From CBDUQN01 sp965369375 (lineage in GTDB: Bacteria; Krumholzibacteriota; Krumholzibacteriia; Krumholzibacteriales; Krumholzibacteriaceae), in NCBI GenBank assembly GCA_965369375.1, contig CBDUQN010000124.1, positions 1 to 6,893 of the forward strand: DNA of 6,893 nucleotides, given 5' to 3'. A program made the translations under genes and the position numbers. Positions 6,766 through 6,893 of the stretch are shown piece by piece. The notes under the pieces were generated by a model. That model was not told the DNA's origin, did not search any database, and saw only the letters and a list, made by a program, of their open reading frames with translations. Position 1 is the stretch's first letter. Every line of letters starts with the position of its first letter.

Positions 6766-6893
6766 GAGACCTCCTTTCACTACTCGAGCGTTACGTCGAT
6801 TTACGACGCCTTGCTGTTGTCTCTCTTGATGCAATTGTCGTTTCAATTTGTTAGACTCGCTTTATAGAGAAAATGACACAAGATGGTCTGATT
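6766..6893 (-). promoter_or_regulatory. Upstream leader of the 266-aa gene, with strong ribosome binding site
   Basis: The 128 bases before the start carry AAAGGAGG immediately upstream of ATG 6765. A short inverted repeat CGTCG-ATTTA-CGACG (6794-6808) lies about 17 bases before the ribosome binding site and could form a small hairpin. No convincing promoter was found: TATAAA at 6866-6861 has no matching -35 box at a usual distance. Confidence 0.4.

Noticed and set aside
6861..6866. TATAAA near the right edge as a -10 box for the 266-aa gene
   Set aside because: No hexamer resembling TTGACA lies 16-18 bases upstream; the nearest, TTGTGT, leaves only nine bases of spacer.
5908..6867. A 319-codon open frame on the plus strand
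   Set aside because: It is antisense to the 266-aa sorting-domain gene, whose signal peptide, domains and ribosome binding site are all clear. The plus-strand translation shows no domain.

Overview
The window holds four genes, all on the minus strand, so transcription runs from right to left. All four products begin with an obvious Sec-type signal peptide, and none is a transposase, phage structural gene, RNA gene or CRISPR component. The sequence reads as a cluster for secreted and cell-surface proteins. In order of transcription it contains: (1) a 266-residue secreted protein with an Fn3-like domain and a C-terminal sorting domain of the T9SS/FlgD-Ig type (6765-5965); (2) a 748-residue fibre-like protein with VGIGT repeats (5877-3631), followed by a clear intrinsic terminator (3562-3602); (3) a promoter (3414-3442) and a paralogous 669-residue fibre-like protein (3328-1319); (4) a family C10 (streptopain-like) cysteine peptidase that begins 14 bases after that stop codon and runs off the left edge (1304 to <1).

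The host is probably an uncultured Gram-negative bacterium of the wider FCB or candidate-phylum group (Krumholzibacteriota, Eisenbacteria, Zixibacteria, KSB1 and similar). The evidence is the QNFPNPFNP...KKLVMLR sorting domain, the GGGG...VGQ...GFW head module, and the fibre proteins opening with IPQTLNYQGVLTDAGG. Strong Shine-Dalgarno sequences before all four genes, and a sigma70-like TCGACA-N17-TATAAT promoter, argue against Bacteroidota proper. The exact phylum cannot be fixed from this window.

The two fibre-like proteins are paralogues. They share an N-terminal domain of about 95 residues, five VGIGT-type motifs each and a C-terminal domain of about 145-165 residues, but the modules in between have diverged. 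In the 748-residue protein the first four motifs sit exactly 85 codons (255 bp) apart. By analogy with phage and surface fibres they may form trimeric beta-structured fibres. The C10 peptidase is tightly coupled to the second fibre gene and could process it or another surface protein, but nothing in the sequence proves this. Genes 1 and 2 could form one transcription unit and genes 3 and 4 a second.
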